Part shown: positions 1-6,250 of the stretch, piece by piece
How the letters are laid out: each line of letters begins with the position of its first letter
How positions within the stretch are numbered: the first letter of the stretch is position 1
Origin: Nitrospinota bacterium
GTDB taxonomy: Bacteria > Nitrospinota > Nitrospinia > UBA9942 > JAHJSF01
Length of the DNA stretch: 18,846 bases
Direction of reading: 5' to 3'
Assembly: GCA_018830405.1 (NCBI GenBank)
Contig: JAHJSF010000134.1
Coordinates: forward strand, 1 to 18,846
The notes under the pieces: model-generated
Told to the model about the DNA's origin: nothing
Seen by the model: the letters and a program-made list of their open reading frames with translations, nothing else
Databases searched by the model: none
Program-made: the position numbers and the translations under genes

Positions 1-1
1 G

Positions 2-673
2 ACAAAAACCAAGGCAAAGAGCAAGGCGGAGGCTGTATCCAACGGGTATACCAAAACCGGCGCTGCTTTCAAAGGGTATGTAGGCCAGAAGATTGGCAAT
101 GATGTTTATAGGGCTTTCCCACCTGATGCGGTAAATAAGTCGGGCAAGTTTGAGATCTACTCCGATTTGTTGAAGGATAAGGGTTTTAGTCCTTTACCTA
201 GTTGGGAGGAGGCTCCTGAACATAAGAAGATGAAATCAGGGGAGATGATTCTAACCACCTATAAGGTTGCTGTCCATAGCCACTCGAGGAGTCAGAATTG
301 CCAGTGGCAGACCGAGATTTATCATGATAATCCGGCTTGGATTAATCCCAAGACTGCTGCGGAAAAAGGGATTAAGAATGGGGATACGGTTCGCCTCAAG
401 TCTTCGGTTGGTGAGATGGTTACAAAGGTAAAAATTACCGAAGAGATTCATCCCCAAGCAATAGCCATTTCTCATCATATGGGACACTGGGAATATGGAG
501 TGTTTGCCTCAGGTAAAAAGGCGGCTACCGGGCATGCGGCTATCCCTGATGTTAAATATAAATGGTGGACCGAGACGGGTACACGTCCAAATTGGATTAT
601 GCCTAATGCTCCGGAGCCTATTGGCGGGCATTTGCGTTGGATGGATACCGTGGTCAAAGTTACCAAGGCATAG
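2..673 (+). CDS. Molybdopterin oxidoreductase, DMSO reductase family, C-terminal part (5' truncated)
   Basis: The frame is open from base 2, so this is the last 223 residues of a larger protein whose start lies outside the window. The visible part matches the molybdopterin-dinucleotide-binding C-terminal domain of the family. It has a short region ending SHSRSQN, then NPAWINPKTAAEKGIKNGDTV, the usual aspartate-decarboxylase-like barrel wording for cofactor contact, then HHMGHWEYG and a Trp-rich tail. Such enzymes transfer two electrons to or from an oxyanion or sulfur compound and are often exported folded. The TorD chaperone, TatA and TatC genes immediately downstream fit an exported catalytic subunit. 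The tail looks closest to the polysulfide, thiosulfate, tetrathionate or arsenate reductase side of the family. The substrate cannot be assigned because the active-site residue and the N-terminal Fe-S motif are outside the window. Confidence 0.88.
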   Translation, partial: TKTKAKSKAEAVSNGYTKTGAAFKGYVGQKIGNDVYRAFPPDAVNKSGKFEIYSDLLKDKGFSPLPSWEEAPEHKKMKSGEMILTTYKVAVHSHSRSQNCQWQTEIYHDNPAWINPKTAAEKGIKNGDTVRLKSSVGEMVTKVKITEEIHPQAIAISHHMGHWEYGVFASGKKAATGHAAIPDVKYKWWTETGTRPNWIMPNAPEPIGGHLRWMDTVVKVTKA

Positions 674-675
674 GT

Positions 676-723
676 TGTTACATTACTTCTTTTAGCCTTG
701 AACGTTAGATGAAATTGCCGCCC
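676..723 (+). repeat. Repeat copy 1 (single arm, attC-like or MITE-like)
   Basis: This 48-base stretch begins 3 bases after the molybdoenzyme stop. It shares TTCTTTTAGCCTTGAACGTT with 1313-1332. Its right half, GTTAGATGAAATTGCCGCC, is the reverse complement of 1258-1276 with one mismatch. It is therefore one arm of the same element that sits as an inverted repeat after the cytochrome gene. The AACGTTAGAT core resembles the 3' core of integron attC sites (GTTRRRY), but no matching left arm is present here. Confidence 0.6.
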
Positions 724-755
724 AAAAAATTTGATTAAAAAAAGGAGGAGCAAGA

Positions 756-1229
756 ATGTTAAAAGTAATTGCAAATGTGATTGTGTTTTTATTCCTCTCA
801 CTAATTGTTGTTGCGGGGTATTCAGTTGCTGCCGAAAAAAGTGCAGTAACATACGAGGAAAATGTTAAACAGATAGTTTCTGAAAAGTGTCTGTCATGTC
901 ATGGCAGCGATTCTCCAACAATCGATGAATTTAAAAAGGATAAGGAAGGGTTCGAGAAAAAGATGAAAGGACCAAGGATGGACACTTACGAAAACCTGAT
1001 GATATTTGTAGATGGAAAAGATGCAGGTGCTTTAATGAGGAGGCTTGATGATGGGAAGAATACAAAAGATGGCAAGCCTGGTAACATGCACCAACGTCTT
1101 GGAAAGACTGATTCTGAAAGGGCTGCAATGTTAAAAATAATCAAAAAGTGGGTTGGCGGTTGGACTTTAAAAAAGAAAGCAGAAATGACCGAAGAGGATT
1201 TAAAGGCTATCAAGGCCCTAAAAGAATAA
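756..1229 (+). CDS. Monoheme c-type cytochrome, secreted
   Basis: The 157-residue protein has a signal peptide (hydrophobic residues 5-20, likely cleavage near SVAA-EKS) and one heme motif, CLSCH, at residues 45-49. A plausible axial Met is M111 in GNMHQRLG. It should be a periplasmic electron carrier. Its position 82 bp after the molybdoenzyme gene suggests it is the enzyme's electron donor or acceptor. The start is well supported: GGAGG at 744-748 lies 7 bases before the ATG. The heme is near the mature N-terminus, followed by a lysine- and glutamate-rich body, as in small class I-like or cytochrome-cbb3-type domains. The gene looks more AT- and lysine-rich than its neighbours and is bracketed by related repeats, so it could be a later insertion. 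The partner assignment is inference. Confidence 0.85.
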   Translation: MLKVIANVIVFLFLSLIVVAGYSVAAEKSAVTYEENVKQIVSEKCLSCHGSDSPTIDEFKKDKEGFEKKMKGPRMDTYENLMIFVDGKDAGALMRRLDDGKNTKDGKPGNMHQRLGKTDSERAAMLKIIKKWVGGWTLKKKAEMTEEDLKAIKALKE

Positions 1230-1257
1230 AAGTACAATTTTCTGCAAGCGTGCTGTC

Positions 1258-1352
1258 GGCGGCAACTTCATCTAACAACAGGCTAAAAGATTGGTATCCA
1301 AATGTTACGCACTTCTTTTAGCCTTGAACGTTATCGTAAAAATTTTCGCCGC
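1258..1352. repeat. Repeat copy 2: long imperfect inverted repeat
   Basis: It starts 28 bases after the cytochrome stop. AGGCTAAAAGA (1280-1290) pairs perfectly with TCTTTTAGCCT (1314-1324). Outer bases 1259-1262 (GCGG) or GGCG can pair with the CGCC near 1347-1350, and TTGG/CCAA forms a small inner hairpin. The left end (1258-1276) is the reverse complement of the right half of copy 1, and the right half (1303-1333) is a direct copy of 676-707. The architecture suits a non-autonomous mobile or REP-like element, or a degenerate attC-like site (ATCTAAC at 1270-1276, GTTATCG at 1331-1337). It could also end the upstream transcript, but no T-run follows. Confidence 0.6.
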
Positions 1353-1370
1353 AAGTTTGTTCCCGCCTTA

Positions 1371-1404
1371 ACCCTCCCCCATCGGGGGAGGGAGGGTAGG
1401 GGGC
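1371..1404. repeat. GC-rich hairpin in the torD leader
   Basis: CCCTCCCCC (1372-1380) and GGGGGAGGG (1384-1392) form a perfect 9-bp stem with a 3-base loop. A G-rich tail follows up to 1404. No T-run follows on either strand, so it is not a classical terminator. Its low-complexity composition contrasts with the flanks and resembles dispersed intergenic repeats. It lies 27 bases upstream of the torD-like start and could act on transcript stability or translation. Confidence 0.5.
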
Positions 1405-1430
1405 ATTTATAAAAAGATCGGGAGAAATAG

Positions 1431-2066
1431 ATGAGAGATATGGATGTGTTAGCTGAGCATAGGAGTAACATTTACGGCCTCTTATCTATTGTTTACATTA
1501 AAGAACCAACCGATGAGTTTATTAAGTCGCTTAGAGAACCGAGCATCTTAAATACCTTCAAGGAGTTGGGACTGAATATTGGGGAAGGATTTCAGAATGT
1601 CGGGGATGGAAAGTTGCTGGAGGACTTAGTCTTGGAGTATACCCGCTTGTTTATCGGCCCCGGCAAACATATTTCTACCTACGAATCTGTTTGGTGCGAC
1701 CAAGATGGGTCGCTTTGGGGTAAATCGACAAGTGAAGTGAAAAGATTTATAGAGTCATCAGGACTTGAATATCATGCCGATTGGACAGGGTTACCTGACC
1801 ACGTTGGAGTGGAACTTGAGTTTATGCAGAAGATGATCAAAGCTGAGGCGCTGGCTTGGGAAAAGGAAGATAAAGAGATGGCAATGTCTCTCCTTCAGTA
1901 TGAGCAGAAGTTTATGGATGAACATATATATAAATGGATTCCTCCCTTCTGCAAGAAGGTTGCCGAGGAGGCAACCCTTTCCTTCTACAAGGAAATTGCT
2001 GATTTGACCGGGAGTTTTATAGAGTTCGACAAAAAAGAGATATCTAGGTTGTTGAAGGAGAAATAG
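1431..2066 (+). CDS. TorD/DmsD-family molybdoenzyme maturation chaperone
   Basis: The 211-residue, largely helical protein carries family hallmarks. EYTRLFIGPGKHISTYESVW sits near residues 68-87, DHVGVELEFMQKM near 122-134, and HIYKWIPPFC near 163-172. These chaperones bind the Tat signal peptide and apoprotein of one dedicated molybdoenzyme, hold it for cofactor insertion and prevent premature export. Its length is normal for the family. GGGAG at 1420-1424 lies 6 bases before the ATG. Its place between the molybdoenzyme and tatA/tatC genes makes that enzyme the obvious client. Which subfamily (TorD, DmsD, NarJ-like) cannot be decided, so no symbol is given. Confidence 0.88.
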   Translation: MRDMDVLAEHRSNIYGLLSIVYIKEPTDEFIKSLREPSILNTFKELGLNIGEGFQNVGDGKLLEDLVLEYTRLFIGPGKHISTYESVWCDQDGSLWGKSTSEVKRFIESSGLEYHADWTGLPDHVGVELEFMQKMIKAEALAWEKEDKEMAMSLLQYEQKFMDEHIYKWIPPFCKKVAEEATLSFYKEIADLTGSFIEFDKKEISRLLKEK

Positions 2067-2108
2067 GGGTTGTTTTCCTAAATTGTTTTTTTGGAGGAGG
2101 TGAGTAAT

Positions 2109-2300
2109 ATGTTTGGAATCGGCGGCGGTGAATTAGTTTTGGTTCTTTTTATAGCGTTGCTCGTTTTTGGGGCTACAGGGTTACCGGAGATTGGCAAGGG
2201 ATTGGGAAAGGCTATCAAAGAGTTTAAGAAGGCCGGCAAGGAGCTCAGAGGCGACATAGAAGAGTCAATCAAAGACGACGATGATGAAAAGAAGAAATAA
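2109..2300 (+). CDS. tatA: Twin-arginine translocase subunit TatA
   Basis: The 63-residue protein has the TatA layout: a short N-terminal membrane helix ([16 protein letters not shown]), the hinge [16 protein letters not shown], an amphipathic helix, and a highly charged tail with DDDDEKKK. TatA oligomers form the passage for folded proteins across the inner membrane. I chose the ATG at 2109 because the GGAGG at 2093-2097 precedes it, and a further upstream TTG would place that ribosome site inside the coding region. The next gene, tatC, starts 8 bases downstream. TatA and TatE, or a TatB-like role in a minimal TatAC system, cannot be told apart here, and no separate tatB is present. Confidence 0.93.
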   Translation: MFGIGGGELVLVLFIALLVFGATGLPEIGKGLGKAIKEFKKAGKELRGDIEESIKDDDDEKKK

Positions 2301-2308
2301 AACTCAAA

Positions 2309-3025
2309 ATGGACGACAAGGAAATTACAGTAGTAGAGCATTTAGAGGAACTAAGACGACGGCTCATTATCTGTGTGGTCAGTGTTATTTTAGGAGCAGG
2401 TCTCTGTTACCTTGTAGTTAAGAGAATTGCGGACCTTTTAGCCAGACCGGTGGGGAATTTGGTTTTTCTTTCCCCTACAGAGGCCTTTGTTACCTATCTG
2501 AAATTGTCTCTCATTTCCGGTGTTTTCTTGGCATCACCGATTGTTTTATACCAACTCTGGCGGTTTGTCTCGGTGGCCTTGAAAGGAGATGAGAAAAAAA
2601 GTCTTCTGATTTTTGCCCCATTTTCATTTATCCTTTTTGTCGGAGGAGTTGTCTTTGCCTATTTCTTTATTCTTCCTTTGGGGATGGATTTCATGCTTGG
2701 TTTTGCAACGGATACGTTGCGGCCAATGATATCTTTCAGTAGTTATGTTTCTTTTGCGGGGATGTTTTTGCTGGCTTTTGGGGTGGTTTTCCAGTTGCCC
2801 CTAGTAATGATGTTTCTTACTAAAATAGGGATAATCTCTCCTAAATTTTTACGGAAAAAGAGAAGATACGCCATCCTTATAATTTTTATAGTTAGTGCGA
2901 TTCTAACGCCGCCTGATGTAATTACTCAGGCGTTGATGGCGGGGCCTCTGGTGGTGCTCTATGAAATAAGCATTATCCTCTCTAATTTTGTTTCTCCGCT
3001 AAGGATAGGGAGGCCTTCTGAATGA
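2309..3025 (+). CDS. tatC: Twin-arginine translocase subunit TatC
   Basis: The 238-residue integral membrane protein has six predicted helices. Conserved signatures include EHLEELRRR near residues 10-18, which belongs to the signal-peptide-binding cytoplasmic face, then SPTEAF, the periplasmic and transmembrane wording FILPLG, and the SAILTPPD motif before the last helices. TatC recognises the twin-arginine signal of exported folded proteins and recruits TatA. Its last four bases overlap the mobA start (ATGA), so translation of the two is probably coupled. Placement beside a TorD chaperone and a molybdoenzyme suggests a translocase kept close to its main cargo, although it may serve the whole cell. 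Confidence 0.94.
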   Translation: MDDKEITVVEHLEELRRRLIICVVSVILGAGLCYLVVKRIADLLARPVGNLVFLSPTEAFVTYLKLSLISGVFLASPIVLYQLWRFVSVALKGDEKKSLLIFAPFSFILFVGGVVFAYFFILPLGMDFMLGFATDTLRPMISFSSYVSFAGMFLLAFGVVFQLPLVMMFLTKIGIISPKFLRKKRRYAILIIFIVSAILTPPDVITQALMAGPLVVLYEISIILSNFVSPLRIGRPSE

Positions 3026-3642
3026 CGGGGATAATATTGGTTGGGGGCAGGAGTAGCCGAATGGGGGCTAATAAGGCCTTTCTGAGGATACCTCTTTCTA
3101 CCTCAGGCGGAGGGGGTAAGACAATTATTGAGATGATGGCGGATAAGATGAGAGTAGCCTTTAAGGAGATTATCATCGTTACAAACTCTACCGAGTCTGC
3201 CGAAGAGTATCAAGGTTTGGATGCAAGGGTGGTGAGGGATATTCTTCCTGACAAGAATTCTTTGGGCGGTTTATATTCCGGACTGGTTAATGCGAACAGT
3301 AAATATAGTTTTGTGGTTGCCTGTGATATGCCCTTTATAAATATGAGATTGATTGAGTATATGAAAAATAACTGTGCTGGCTTTGACGCGATTATTCCAC
3401 GGCTCAGGACCGGTTATGAGACACTCCACTCAATATATTCAAAAAGTTGCCTCGGCCCCATCGAAAGACAGTTAGCCCAGGATAACCTTAAGATTAGGGA
3501 TTTATTTCCCCAAATCAAAACAAATGAAATTGGAGAGGATACTATAAGGAGATTTGATCCGGAATTACTTTCGTTCTTTAACATAAATAAGGCTGATGAT
3601 TATCAGCAGGCTGTAAATATTACTCCGAGCCTCTGTTCCTAA
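3022..3642 (+). CDS. mobA: Molybdenum cofactor guanylyltransferase MobA
   Basis: The 206-residue nucleotidyltransferase begins with the GTP-binding signature GIILVGGRSSRMGANKAFL (residues 3-21). VVACDMPFI, whose Asp binds Mg2+, appears near residue 100. MobA joins GMP to molybdopterin-bound molybdenum, giving the guanine dinucleotide cofactor used by DMSO-reductase-family enzymes. That fits the oxidoreductase at the left edge of the window. The start overlaps tatC by four bases. The final 22 bases of the gene appear also to supply the 5' strand of the riboswitch that precedes moaA. A related cytidylyltransferase (MocA type) is an alternative but less fitting given the partner enzyme. Confidence 0.9.
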   Translation: MTGIILVGGRSSRMGANKAFLRIPLSTSGGGGKTIIEMMADKMRVAFKEIIIVTNSTESAEEYQGLDARVVRDILPDKNSLGGLYSGLVNANSKYSFVVACDMPFINMRLIEYMKNNCAGFDAIIPRLRTGYETLHSIYSKSCLGPIERQLAQDNLKIRDLFPQIKTNEIGEDTIRRFDPELLSFFNINKADDYQQAVNITPSLCS

Positions 3643-3735
3643 ACTTCTCAACTCATGTTGAGGAATATGGAGTATTGGCCGTTTCGGGTAGAGAAGGAAA
3701 CAACTCTGCCTCCCCATGCTTGGAAAGGAGTTTGA
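3621..3735 (+). promoter_or_regulatory. Molybdenum-cofactor (Moco) riboswitch candidate
   Basis: Visible pairings are ACTCC (3622-3626) with GGAGT (3727-3731) closing the structure, CTCAAC/GTTGAG (3647-3652/3657-3662), and GGTAGAG/CTCTGCC (3687-3693/3704-3710). Around them are unpaired stretches that I recall from the Moco RNA motif: CTCCGAGCC, GCCGTTTCGGG, AAGGAAAC, GCCTCCCC and TGGAAAGGAG. The site lies upstream of moaA and just before an intrinsic terminator, the usual context for this RNA class. The first 22 bases overlap the end of mobA. It should switch off moaA and downstream genes when cofactor is abundant. The Moco versus tungsten-cofactor form is not resolved. Identification rests on remembered motif pieces, not a covariance search. 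Confidence 0.8.
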
Positions 3736-3741
3736 CAGGAT

Positions 3742-3783
3742 AAAACCGACCTCTCGACCAAGTAACGAGATGTCGGTTTTTTT
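3742..3783 (+). terminator. Intrinsic terminator, riboswitch expression platform
   Basis: AAAACCGAC (3742-3750) pairs with GTCGGTTTT (3772-3780), extended inward by CTCTCG (3751-3756) with CGAGA (3766-3770). Seven Ts at 3777-3783 follow or overlap the stem. It lies only 11 bases after the closing stem of the riboswitch candidate and 37 bases before moaA. It is therefore most likely the regulated terminator through which cofactor controls moaA transcription. Confidence 0.88.
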
Positions 3784-3819
3784 GTTTGTGGTAACACCTT
3801 TATTTTTTGGGACAAGACT

Positions 3820-4809
3820 ATGAAAAGCTTGGTTGACCAGCATGGCCGTAAAATAGATTATCTGCGTATCTCCATTACCGACAGATGTAATCTCCGCTGT
3901 ATCTATTGTATGCCTGAATCAGGTGTTGCCCACAAATCACACGAAGAAATCCTGACCTACGCCGAGATTATGAAGATAGTGGTAGCGGCCTCCTATTGCG
4001 GGATTAAAAAGGTTCGGATTACCGGTGGAGAGCCTCTGGTGCGAAAAGACGTGGTTGACCTTGTGGCGGCCATAGCCAAAACAGCCAATATCAATGATTT
4101 TTCCCTGACAACAAACGGGATGCTTTTAGGTGAGTATGCAGAGGAACTGAAGAATGCCGGGCTGAGACGGATCAACATTAGTTTGGATTCTCTGGTCAGG
4201 GAAAAGTGCGAGATGATTACCAGGCGGGATGCTTTGAATAAAGTAGTTGAGGGGATAGATACGGCTCTGAGAGTAGGCTTGGGTCCGGTAAAGATAAATG
4301 TGGTGGTTATTAGGGGGGTAAATGATGATGAGATTGCCGAGTTTGCCAAACTTACCTGCGATAAGCCGCTGCATGTCAGATTTATAGAGTTTATGCCTAT
4401 TGGCGACAACTCGATTTGGGGAATGGAGAAGTTTATTCCCAATGACGAGGTTAAAAACCTTTGTCGCGAGTTGGGGGAGCTTAAGGAGGAAGGGAGCCAA
4501 CCGAATGGTAATACATCATCTTATCGTCTTGGGAAGGCTAAAGGAACGATATCATTCATAAGTCCCATAAGTTCCCCATTTTGTGGCGGATGTGGTCGCC
4601 TGAGGCTTACCTCAGACGGTAAACTAAGGCTCTGTTTAGGTTCGGCCGAGGAAATTGATCTCCTTTCCATAGTTCGTAATAGTAAATTTTCCTCGGAACA
4701 CCTTATAGAGGCCTTTGAGAGGGCTGCGATTTTGAAGCCGAAGGGGCACCGGTTTAATTGTGCCCCTCACATATCTGGTAAAAAAACGATGTGTCAAATC
4801 GGAGGATAA
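3820..4809 (+). CDS. moaA: GTP 3',8-cyclase MoaA (molybdopterin synthesis, radical SAM)
   Basis: The 329-residue radical-SAM enzyme performs the first step of molybdopterin synthesis, cyclising GTP to the precursor that MoaC converts to cyclic pyranopterin monophosphate. The N-terminal Fe-S cluster cysteines are C23, C27 and C30 (CNLRCIYC). The C-terminal second cluster is C255, C258 and C272. GGEP and the SLD strand motif are present, and the protein ends in the conserved Gly-Gly tail (QIGG). The ATG at 3820 has only a weak GGGA site upstream, consistent with a controlled leader. moaC begins 4 bases after the stop. Confidence 0.97.
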   Translation: MKSLVDQHGRKIDYLRISITDRCNLRCIYCMPESGVAHKSHEEILTYAEIMKIVVAASYCGIKKVRITGGEPLVRKDVVDLVAAIAKTANINDFSLTTNGMLLGEYAEELKNAGLRRINISLDSLVREKCEMITRRDALNKVVEGIDTALRVGLGPVKINVVVIRGVNDDEIAEFAKLTCDKPLHVRFIEFMPIGDNSIWGMEKFIPNDEVKNLCRELGELKEEGSQPNGNTSSYRLGKAKGTISFISPISSPFCGGCGRLRLTSDGKLRLCLGSAEEIDLLSIVRNSKFSSEHLIEAFERAAILKPKGHRFNCAPHISGKKTMCQIGG

Positions 4810-4813
4810 AAAA

Positions 4814-5290
4814 GTGGCAAAACTAACACACCTGGATGAGCAGGGGAGGATAAAAATGGTTGATATAACGGAGAAGAAGATAACCTCCCGCATGGCCGTA
4901 GCCGAGGCAACCGTATCTGTCAAACCTTCAACCTTGGACAAGATTCTGGAGAAGAAAATAGCCAAGGGAGAGGTTTTTACAACTGCCAAGATTGCCGGTA
5001 TAATGGCCGCCAAGCAGACATCCTCTCTTATTCCCCTTTGCCATCCCTTGCTGATTTCAAAGGTGGATATAGACTTTAGTATAAACAGTAAGGAATCGAA
5101 GATTCTTATTAGAGGTGAGGTGGTTTTAGAGGGGAAAACAGGCGTGGAGATGGAGGCGTTGACCTCTGTTTCGGTGGCCGCCCTAACAATCTATGACATG
5201 TGCAAGGCTGTTGATAAAGAAATGGTTATCTCGGACATCAAATTATTAAGAAAGAAAGGGGGGAAGAGCGGTGAGTATATCAGGGAATAA
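4814..5290 (+). CDS. moaC: Cyclic pyranopterin monophosphate synthase MoaC
   Basis: The 158-residue protein starts with HLDEQGRIKMVDITEKK. It contains LIPLCHPLLISKVD near residue 72 and MEALTSVSVAALTIYDMCKAVDKEM near residue 110, with the catalytic Asp and Lys of the DMCKAVDK loop. It acts directly after MoaA. I chose the GTG at 4814, because GGAGG at 4801-4805 lies 8 bases upstream and homologues begin just before HLDE; the frame is open further upstream inside moaA but that part has no family match. Its end overlaps the MOSC gene by 20 bases. Confidence 0.95.
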   Translation: MAKLTHLDEQGRIKMVDITEKKITSRMAVAEATVSVKPSTLDKILEKKIAKGEVFTTAKIAGIMAAKQTSSLIPLCHPLLISKVDIDFSINSKESKILIRGEVVLEGKTGVEMEALTSVSVAALTIYDMCKAVDKEMVISDIKLLRKKGGKSGEYIRE

Positions 5291-5741
5291 TTCGAGCGGT
5301 CTTGTAGTCGCTGTTTCCACATCTCAAAAGAAGGGGGAACGGAAAGAGAATGTCGACAGGGCTATCCTGAAGGAGAATTTCGGGATAATCGGGGATGCCC
5401 ATGCGGGGGACTGGCATAGGCAGGTTAGTCTTCTGGCAATGGAGAGCATAGATAAGATGAAAAAAAACCTCCCCCATCTTAATCCGGGCATATTTGCCGA
5501 AAATATTACGACAAGCGGGCTTGACCTGCCGCATCTCCCCGTGGGGGCAAGGCTTAAGATTGGTGATGGTGTCCTTTTGGAGGTTTCTCAGATAGGGAAG
5601 GAGTGTCATACCAGATGCGCCATTTATTATGCTGCAGGGGACTGTGTGATGCCCAAGGAGGGGATATTTGCCATAGTGCTAAAGGGGGGATCTGTTCAAG
5701 AAGGGGATTGTGTTGAGGTTATAGGCAATGTCGAGGCATAA
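5271..5741 (+). CDS. MOSC-domain protein
   Basis: The 156-residue protein is essentially one MOSC domain. Visible signatures are GIIGDAHAGDWHRQVSLL near residues 38-55, AENI and LPVGARLKIGDGVLLEVSQIG, and the conserved cysteine region KECHTRCAIYY. MOSC proteins bind molybdenum cofactor or carry sulfur to it. Stand-alone versions clustered with moaC and mog probably adjust or deliver the cofactor. The start is GTG inside the end of moaC, 20 bases before its stop, indicating coupled translation. The exact reaction is not known for this subtype. It sits between moaC and the Mog-type gene in a tightly packed operon. Confidence 0.9.
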   Translation: MSISGNNSSGLVVAVSTSQKKGERKENVDRAILKENFGIIGDAHAGDWHRQVSLLAMESIDKMKKNLPHLNPGIFAENITTSGLDLPHLPVGARLKIGDGVLLEVSQIGKECHTRCAIYYAAGDCVMPKEGIFAIVLKGGSVQEGDCVEVIGNVEA

Positions 5742-5743
5742 AA

Positions 5744-6250
5744 ATGGATAAACCAATAAATGAACAACTGAAGGGGATCAGGGTTGCTATCTTGACAGTC
5801 AGCGATAGTTGTTCGAGCGGCGATAGAGAGGATATATCGGGGCAGGTTATCAGGGATGAGGTTGAGCAACTGAGCGGGGAGGTTGTTAAACATGATGTTG
5901 TGCCTGATGAGATACCGGCGATTAAGGAGAGATTATCGACCTACTCTAATGAGCTTAAGGTCGATCTTGTCCTGACTACCGGAGGAACCGGTTTCTCCCC
6001 CCGTGATATTACGCCGGAGGCAACTTTGCAGGTTTTGGATAAGGAGATACCGGGGATTCCTGAGGCGATACGCGCCGAGGGGTTAAAAAAGACAAAGAGG
6101 GCTATCCTGTCTCGGGCCGTGGCAGGGATAAAAGGTCGAACCTTGATTATTAACTTCCCCGGAAGTAGCCGGGGGGTAAAAGAATCTTTGGCGGTAATAA
6201 TCGATATTATTCCGCATGCCCTTGAAATGATAAGAGGGGGAGGACACTAG
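5744..6250 (+). CDS. mog: Molybdopterin adenylyltransferase, Mog/MoaB family
   Basis: The 168-residue MogA/MoaB-fold protein has VSDSCSSGDREDISG near residues 19-33, the signature TTGGTGFSPRDITPEAT near residues 78-94, and NFPGSSRGVKES near residue 145. This enzyme activates molybdopterin by adenylation before metal insertion by MoeA. MoeA is absent from this window. The ATG lies 2 bases after the MOSC stop, with GAGG about 8 bases upstream. Family members called MoaB have the same fold and some are non-catalytic in E. coli, so the symbol could be moaB. Its stop overlaps the next start by one base. Confidence 0.88.
   Translation: MDKPINEQLKGIRVAILTVSDSCSSGDREDISGQVIRDEVEQLSGEVVKHDVVPDEIPAIKERLSTYSNELKVDLVLTTGGTGFSPRDITPEATLQVLDKEIPGIPEAIRAEGLKKTKRAILSRAVAGIKGRTLIINFPGSSRGVKESLAVIIDIIPHALEMIRGGGH

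Noticed and set aside
1371-1404. Terminator for the cytochrome gene
   Set aside because: The stem is strong, but no T-run follows on either strand, so it is listed as a repeat hairpin.
2091-2108. Upstream TTG start for TatA
   Set aside because: It would put the ribosome site GGAGG inside the coding region and add six residues not found in the family. ATG at 2109 is better.
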